From Rachicladosporium sp. CCFEE 5018 (Eukaryota > Ascomycota > Dothideomycetes > Cladosporiales > Cladosporiaceae): a stretch of DNA of 36,592 bases. The first letter of the stretch is position 1. Every line of letters begins with the position of its first letter. The notes under the pieces are model-generated. The model was not told the origin of the DNA. It saw only the letters and a program-made list of their open reading frames with translations, and ran no database searches. The position numbers and the translations under genes were made by a program. The stretch covers positions 194,909-231,500 of the forward strand of contig KZ111144.1 of the NCBI GenBank assembly GCA_002077045.2. Direction: 5' to 3'. Positions 31,807 to 36,592 of this stretch are shown here, in pieces.

Positions 31807-32214
31807 GGCATCTTGCTGACACGCAGGCGGTCATTTTACCCGTTTCGACCCGCCATGGCACATTCCGAACGACAGCTCGAGGTTTGAAACGGTTCCACGG
31901 TCCAGGCGTGGCTCTGACGGCGACAACGATGAGCTCTTCAAGGCTCAGTGTTGTACGGGCGATAATGCCTACGCTTGGCAAGATTCGCAAGCGGCGACTA
32001 CGGTGGGCTCTAAGCGAGGGACTGGGCAAGTCAGGCAGTACTCCCGGCTTCATCTGTCACCACGGGACACTCCAGGAACGTCAGGTATGGGTATAGGATT
32101 CGTATTCATCCCTTGAGCTAATCCTACTATCGCCACAATGAGGGTATCCCGATCCCCCAAACTCCTCGCTAAATACCACAAGAAGCCCACAATCCCAAGC
32201 GTCCAAGTCCGCCC
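31807..32214. other. Intergenic region between the tRNA and ESA1
   Basis: About 400 bp; no coding or RNA feature recognised apart from the expected 3' UTR of the converging ESA1 gene. Confidence 0.5.
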
Positions 32215-33861
32215 TTACCAGTTCCACGTCCTCGCCGCCGCCGAGAAGACCGGCGGCTTCCACTGCAACCTCCCACTCTCAATCACCCTCTTCCCTCCCT
32301 TCCTCGCCTCCTTCTCCCTCAACCTATCCCGCTGCCCCAGCACAGCCTCCGTAAGCACGATAACATGGCTCTTAGCATGGTACCTCAGCATATTCAAATT
32401 CTGCAGTGTATGCAGCACATCATTCGTAGTCATCGCCAACGTCTGCCCAATATCCTCAACGCTCAGCTGCGGTGTGCCGGATTCGAGAGTCTCGGCGAGC
32501 AGGTCGACGATGACTTCTTGCCAGTAGGCTCGGTAGCCTAGTAGACCAAGATCAGAGAGCGGTTTCTCGGGCGAGCCGAGCTTCTGCTCGATTTTGGACA
32601 GCTCGTAAGAGAACTGAATGAGAAGTTTGCCATAGCCTTTGCGCTGGTATTGGGGTAGGGTGAGGATACAGGCGACGTTGTAGCCTTCGGAGCATTCTTT
32701 CTCTTTACTGAAGTAGCCCACGAGGTGATGGCCGTGGGGCGAGCGGACAGTCATGCAGTAGAAGAGGAAGGGATCGACGTCGTAGTAGAGGGTTTTGTGG
32801 TCTAGGAAGAGTTTCGAGAGGAGGCAGAGATTGCGGCACCAGGTTCTCTGCCGTCGGCCATCGATCTCGAAGAATGAGACGTTCGCGTCACGGTAGATCT
32901 CATTCCCAGGCGGGTGCTGAAGTGTGCATTTCGCGCGGTGCCGGGTGAACTGGGATAGAGCGCCGTAATAGCCAAGACAGAACTCGCAGATGAAGACGAG
33001 ATCCGAGTCTGCAAACTCGGCAGGGTAGGGTGAGAAGTACCAGGGCTCGATCTCGTGGGTGCCCATTTGAATTCGCTCGAGGTTGCGAACACGCGAGATC
33101 TCGGTCTGGTTCTGCGTCATGCTGCCTCCAGTGCGGAGCTTTTCTATCTCTTCTTCGCGGGTGTAAGGAACGTGATCAGGGACAGCTTTGGCGGCTGCAG
33201 CGGCATCCTGCATGTCGACAAGATCGATCATAGACTCATCGTCAGGTTGAGGCGTAGCATCGGTATCTTCAGTCGCCACTATGGCTAATGAGGGATCGCG
33301 ATTCTCCTTGCCTCCTGAGACGGATGGTCGTCGCGAGGTCTTCGCCGAAGTGTCGACAGGCGTGCCAGAAATCTCACGTTGCAGCATGCCAGACCGAGAG
33401 CGTTTGTTGCCTGCTCTGGGCTGCACGGCCAGCGAGTCGTTCTTCGAGGTTTGCTTCGCTGCTTGCTTCTGCTTCGACTTGGGCTCCGGCTTTTCTGGCA
33501 TAGGCCATTCAACTTCTTGCGAAAGATCAATTCGCTCGGCGGCAATCCATTCATCCAGACGTTTGTTGAAGTCTTCATAGTGAACGTAGAATGTCGGTTT
33601 GCCTTTCCGGGTCTGTATCGAGAGGATCTCTGCCTTGCGATGTTCACCATCCTGAAGAGTGTCAACAACCTTCCTACGCTGGATCGATGCGATCAACGTA
33701 CCTTCTCCACCATCGCCTTGACACCAATACTGTAGATTACGTTAGCACATGCTATTCTGGCGATCGCAGTCGATCGATGCGTATGCTCACCTTAACGACG
33801 ACAACGTCGCTATACCTGTCTCTGCTCGAGCGCCATCCGATGCATGTTCGCGAGGCGCCAT
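32215..33861 (-). CDS. ESA1: MYST-family histone acetyltransferase Esa1 (Tip60 homologue)
   Basis: Three exons, 33861-33791, 33729-33702 (28 nt) and 33651-32215, give 511 residues, normal for fungi. The introns are 61 nt (GTGAGC, CTAAC, TACAG) and 50 nt (GTACGT, TTGAC, TTCAG); joined, they read SIGVKAMVEK then DGEHRKAEILS. Esa1 is the catalytic subunit of NuA4 and acetylates histones H4 and H2A. The chromo-barrel (Tudor-knot) domain lies at about 24-85 (YVHYEDFNKRLDEW). The MYST C2HC zinc finger has Cys255, Cys258, His271 and Cys275. Lys319 in LDHKTLYYDVD is the autoacetylated Lys position; Cys361 in NVACILTLP and Glu395 in SPEKPLSDLG are the catalytic positions. Acetyl-CoA binds at QRKGYGK (369-375). 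Residues about 90-175 are a disordered linker. It is divergent from REX4. Confidence 0.97.
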
Positions 33862-34088
33862 GATCGTAGCGCCTACTTGATGGTTATTGCGCTATCTTGA
33901 TGAATCATGTACGAGCTCGCGCATGTGTTGATGCAATAATTCCTACCGAGCGTCGTCGTGTCAGATTGCGCCCGGTAAGGTTGGAGTCGGGGAACGCGGC
34001 GGAACTTCACCCGGCGCATTTGTGAAAGTTCACATGCTCAAGATAAGTTTCCACATTGATCACAATGGCAATGCTGGGGTGAGCGAGC
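33862..34088. promoter_or_regulatory. 227-bp shared promoter of ESA1 and REX4
   Basis: The two start codons lie head to head at 33861 and 34089. No TATA box or operator is recognised. Shared control is inferred from the short distance only. Confidence 0.5.
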
Positions 34089-35222
34089 ATGGCTGGACCT
34101 GAGCATTCCAGTAACTGGAATATCTTGAAGGCCAGACTCGAAGCTGGAAAGAAAGCGGAGGCGAAGATCAATGGAGGCGTGAAGCGAAAGCGGCCTGCAG
34201 ACGCGAAATTCGAGAGATCCAGGCCATACAGCAAAGGACCAAAGGCGACCGGCGACAACAGCATCCCCCTCACCAAACGGCGTAAGATGGGCAGCTACAT
34301 CTCTTCCACATCAGCACCAGCACCAGCTGAACGCCACGCCACGCTCGCCACAGACCACGACATCGACCCCTCCGACATCCACGCAGCATTTGACCGCTCT
34401 CCTGCCTGGAACGCGGAATTCCTGGCCAACGATGCGTACAACGACGAGATCAATGCTGGTCTTCATCCCACGCACAAACCTGGCAAGTACCTCTCCCTCG
34501 ATTGCGAAATGGTCGGCACCGGTCCGCCACCCCACGCAGACCATCTCCTAGCCCGAGTCTCCCTGGTGAACTACCACGGCCAGCAGATCTTCGATTCCTA
34601 CGTTCAGACTCCAGTAGGCACAAAAGTGGCAGACTACCGCACGTCAGTCTCCGGCATACGGCCACACCACCTCCTCCCGGGCACAGCGCGACCATTCGCA
34701 GAAGTGCAGCTCACCATCTCCGACCTCCTCGAAACACGGATACTAGTCGGCCACGCACTGAAGAAAGACTTGGAGGTGCTGGAGCTCAAGCGCCGCCCGC
34801 GGGACGTGAGGGACACGAGTCGCTACTCGGGCTACAGAATTGAGAGTAAAGGCAAGCCGCCTGCGCTGAGGAAGCTCGCGGCCAGTGAGCTGGGCTGGAA
34901 GATTCAGGAGGGTGAACATAGCAGTATTGAGGATGCGAGGGCGGCTATGGGATTATTTCGGAAGAGGAAGGGGGAGATCGAGGGGGAGGTTGTGAGGAAG
35001 TATAGGAAGGGTGGTCCGGGTGGAAAGAAGAAGAAGGATGGGGAGGGTAAGGCAGGTGCTGCGGAGCTAGGAGAGGATGATGAGGATGAAGAGGACGACG
35101 ATGAAGAGGCGGATGAGGAGCTGGAGACGCTTGATGGTGAGGATGACGACGCTACCAGTAAGCCCGGGCCAGCGCAGGTGAAGAAGAAGCGGAAGAAGAA
35201 GAAGAACACAAGGAGGAAGTAA
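34089..35222 (+). CDS. REX4: RNA exonuclease 4 (DEDDh family, ribosome biogenesis)
   Basis: Single exon of 377 residues starting MAGPEHSSNWNILKARL, close to the usual SSNW leader. Rex4 is a nucleolar 3'-5' exonuclease linked to pre-rRNA processing. Basic clusters KRKRP and TKRRK in the first 70 residues fit nuclear entry. The exonuclease domain runs about 133-290 with all catalytic positions present: Asp138 and Glu140 in LSLDCEMVG, Asp227 in VGHALKKDL, and His277 and Asp282 in HSSIEDARA. The C-terminal 80 residues are low-complexity: Lys/Gly-rich, then a run of Asp and Glu, then a Lys-rich end KKKRKKKKNTRRK. The acidic run is encoded by GAGGATGAAGAC-type repeats and may vary in length between strains. 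The start sits 227 bp from the divergent ESA1 gene. Confidence 0.95.
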   Translation: MAGPEHSSNWNILKARLEAGKKAEAKINGGVKRKRPADAKFERSRPYSKGPKATGDNSIPLTKRRKMGSYISSTSAPAPAERHATLATDHDIDPSDIHAAFDRSPAWNAEFLANDAYNDEINAGLHPTHKPGKYLSLDCEMVGTGPPPHADHLLARVSLVNYHGQQIFDSYVQTPVGTKVADYRTSVSGIRPHHLLPGTARPFAEVQLTISDLLETRILVGHALKKDLEVLELKRRPRDVRDTSRYSGYRIESKGKPPALRKLAASELGWKIQEGEHSSIEDARAAMGLFRKRKGEIEGEVVRKYRKGGPGGKKKKDGEGKAGAAELGEDDEDEEDDDEEADEELETLDGEDDDATSKPGPAQVKKKRKKKKNTRRK

Positions 35223-35443
35223 GCCGCGCTTTGCAAGAAGAGAGCTTTCTATCGTCTATGTACAAGCCTCCTTCCAGGCTCCCCCGCAAGAAGTGTACAT
35301 CTCATCTATCACCAAGCCACCCTGTCAAATGCCGCTTCATACGCGTAACCCAGAAACCCAACGCCCACCGCTAAAGTCGCAGCATCAAATCCCGCCATCA
35401 TTATCCGAAGTCGTCACAACCCTAGTTTTCGTTCCATCGAACT
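35223..35443. other. Gap between convergent REX4 and the methyltransferase gene
   Basis: About 220 bp holding the two 3' UTRs. CA-rich; no feature recognised. Confidence 0.5.
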
Positions 35444-36592
35444 CTACAACGGCACATCTTCCATCATCTCCACTCCACCTTCCCTTCCAACAGTCAAGAT
35501 GACATCTCCCAGCGTCTTCGTCGCAAACCCTGCCTCACAGTACGAGAAGTAGTACTCCCACTTCCGCCTGAAAAGATCGACATCTTCCTCACTCATACCC
35601 TTGCCCTTTCGGTCCCCCTCATGCTCTTTCAACAATGCGGGCCGGATCTTCGCAGGGAACGACTGCATGAAGTTCTGCCTCCACACTCGTAACGTCTTCG
35701 CGTAATGCGGGCCGATATTCTCTACGCTCTCTGGGATCAGACGAGGTGAGGCGGTCGGCGTAGCCGAGGAACCAGATCGGATTGAGGTGAGAAGTTGGGT
35801 GAGGGTGGGGAGATGGCCGCCGGGAAAGATGTATCGTCGGATGAAGTCGTCGCTGTCGCGGTAGCCGGCGTAGCGGGACTCGGGCATGGTGATGCATTGG
35901 AAGACCGCAATGCCGCCTTCTTGCTTGAGCAGGCTGTCGACGCAGCGGAAGTATGTTTCGAGGTATTCCGCACCAACGGCTTCGAGCATTTCTATGCTGA
36001 CGACTTTGTCGTACTTTTGTGCCTCAGAGGTAGGGACTGGGAGGGAGCGGTAGTCGCAGAGGAGGACGCGAATCTGGTCCTGCAGACCTGCGGCGCGGAT
36101 CCGCGTTTCTGCTAAAGCTTTCTGCTCAACGCTGAGAGTGAGGGAAGTCACGCGACAGCCGGTTGTGCTTGCGGCGAGGATCGCGAATGATCCCCAGCCC
36201 GTGCCGATCTCGAGGACGTGGTCGGTCGATTTTATCTTGCCGTTCGTAATGAAGCGGCGCAGTTTGCGGTATTGCGCTTGTTCGAGCGTTTCTTGACTGC
36301 TGTGAGGGTCGCTTCGCGGGAGCCAAATGGCAGAGCTGTAGGTCATGTCGGGAGAGAGGAAAGCGGCGAACATTTCGTTGCTGATGTCGTAGTGCGCCGA
36401 GATGTTCAGGCGGGCATTGGTGAGAGTGTTGGTCTTGCGGATCAGACCTGTGAGTTTACCGGCGAGGTTTGAGGTGAAAGTCGAGCCATTTGAGAGGTGG
36501 CTGCGATTTTGGATGAACAGCTTGAAGAAAGCTGTAATGTCTGGGCAGGCGACTTCGCCGAGCATGTAGCTTTCTGCGAAGCCCATGTCTGC
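35444..36592 (-). CDS. Cyclopropane-fatty-acyl-phospholipid synthase-like SAM methyltransferase, N-terminus beyond the window
   Basis: The frame is open from the right edge (Ala-Asp-Met-Gly-Phe-Ala-Glu-Ser-Tyr) to a stop at 35444, 382 residues. The ATG at 36586 is probably internal, because the family has roughly 100 further residues before the GFAESYMLGE segment. The enzymes use S-adenosylmethionine to add a methylene or methyl group to unsaturated acyl chains of phospholipids. Family features are GFAESYMLGEV, the substrate segment AHYDISNEMFAAFLSPDMTY, SAM motif I LEIGTGWGSFAI, IEMLEAVG, RRYIFPGGHLPTL, VENIGPHYAKTLRVW and the C-terminal YYFSYCEAGF. Compared with the E. coli enzyme as I remember it, the Cys of the YSC segment is Ser here (YSSAIW) and the His of the LLH segment is Gln (VFQ). 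The Glu of MxE is kept. A Ser/Pro-rich insert precedes VENIG. Confidence 0.9.
   Translation of the reverse strand, partial: ADMGFAESYMLGEVACPDITAFFKLFIQNRSHLSNGSTFTSNLAGKLTGLIRKTNTLTNARLNISAHYDISNEMFAAFLSPDMTYSSAIWLPRSDPHSSQETLEQAQYRKLRRFITNGKIKSTDHVLEIGTGWGSFAILAASTTGCRVTSLTLSVEQKALAETRIRAAGLQDQIRVLLCDYRSLPVPTSEAQKYDKVVSIEMLEAVGAEYLETYFRCVDSLLKQEGGIAVFQCITMPESRYAGYRDSDDFIRRYIFPGGHLPTLTQLLTSIRSGSSATPTASPRLIPESVENIGPHYAKTLRVWRQNFMQSFPAKIRPALLKEHEGDRKGKGMSEEDVDLFRRKWEYYFSYCEAGFATKTLGDVILTVGREGGVEMMEDVPL

Noticed and set aside
1..36592. Secondary-metabolite or defence gene cluster including the P450 reductase, MFS transporter and methyltransferase
   Set aside because: These genes lie far apart among housekeeping genes and no backbone enzyme (PKS, NRPS, terpene cyclase) is present.

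Overview
The window is nuclear DNA of a filamentous ascomycete. Its genes are split by 47-64 nt introns with GT..AG ends and CTAAC/CTGAC branch sites, its 5' leaders are pyrimidine-rich, and the recognisable proteins (P450 reductase, Syf1, Esa1, TBCD, Rex4) have fungal forms. A Dothideomycete, perhaps of the Mycosphaerella/Capnodiales group, is my best guess. It comes from the general look of the proteins, not from a search. No transposon, rRNA or CRISPR array is visible.

Layout. 1-253: N-terminus of an Asn/Gly-rich protein leaving the left edge (-), behind about 2.4 kb of non-coding DNA with a GA/CT microsatellite. 2754-4891: NADPH-cytochrome P450 reductase (-). 5731-7308: uncharacterised protein (-), divergent from a Ulp-type C48 cysteine protease (+, 7782-9602). 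10328-12900: splicing factor Syf1 (+). 13486-14335: V-ATPase subunit D (+), tail to tail with an MFS transporter (-, 14434-15921). 16370-17265: U1A/U2B''-type spliceosomal protein (-), whose first RRM seems to need a 7-nt microexon. 18193-21824: tubulin-folding cofactor D (-), divergent from the DNA polymerase delta third subunit (+, 22017-23533) across a 192-bp promoter holding an ACGCGT box.

24309-31084 is the unusual part: three same-strand, diverged copies (here A, B and C) of a gene family I do not recognise. They share a C-terminal domain of about 150 residues and a last intron at the same place and phase. A looks intact but has one ambiguous internal splice. B has a TAG just before the conserved last intron, although the intron and last exon survive behind it. 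C lacks the first half of the domain, keeps one in-frame TAG that introns do not explain, and has gained an acidic tail. This is the best candidate for an undescribed system: a locally duplicating, decaying lineage-specific family.

31712-31796: tRNA-Gln(UUG) with a 13-nt intron. 32215-33861: Esa1/Tip60-type MYST histone acetyltransferase (-), divergent from the ribosome-biogenesis exonuclease Rex4 (+, 34089-35222). 35444-36592: a cyclopropane-fatty-acid-synthase-like methyltransferase (-) running off the right edge.

The recognisable genes are ordinary housekeeping genes (splicing, replication, tubulin folding, vacuolar acidification, chromatin) and do not form one pathway. Shared regulation is likely only for the head-to-head pairs. 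Exon coordinates were set by hand from splice motifs, frame and remembered family sequences, so each should be confirmed with RNA-seq.
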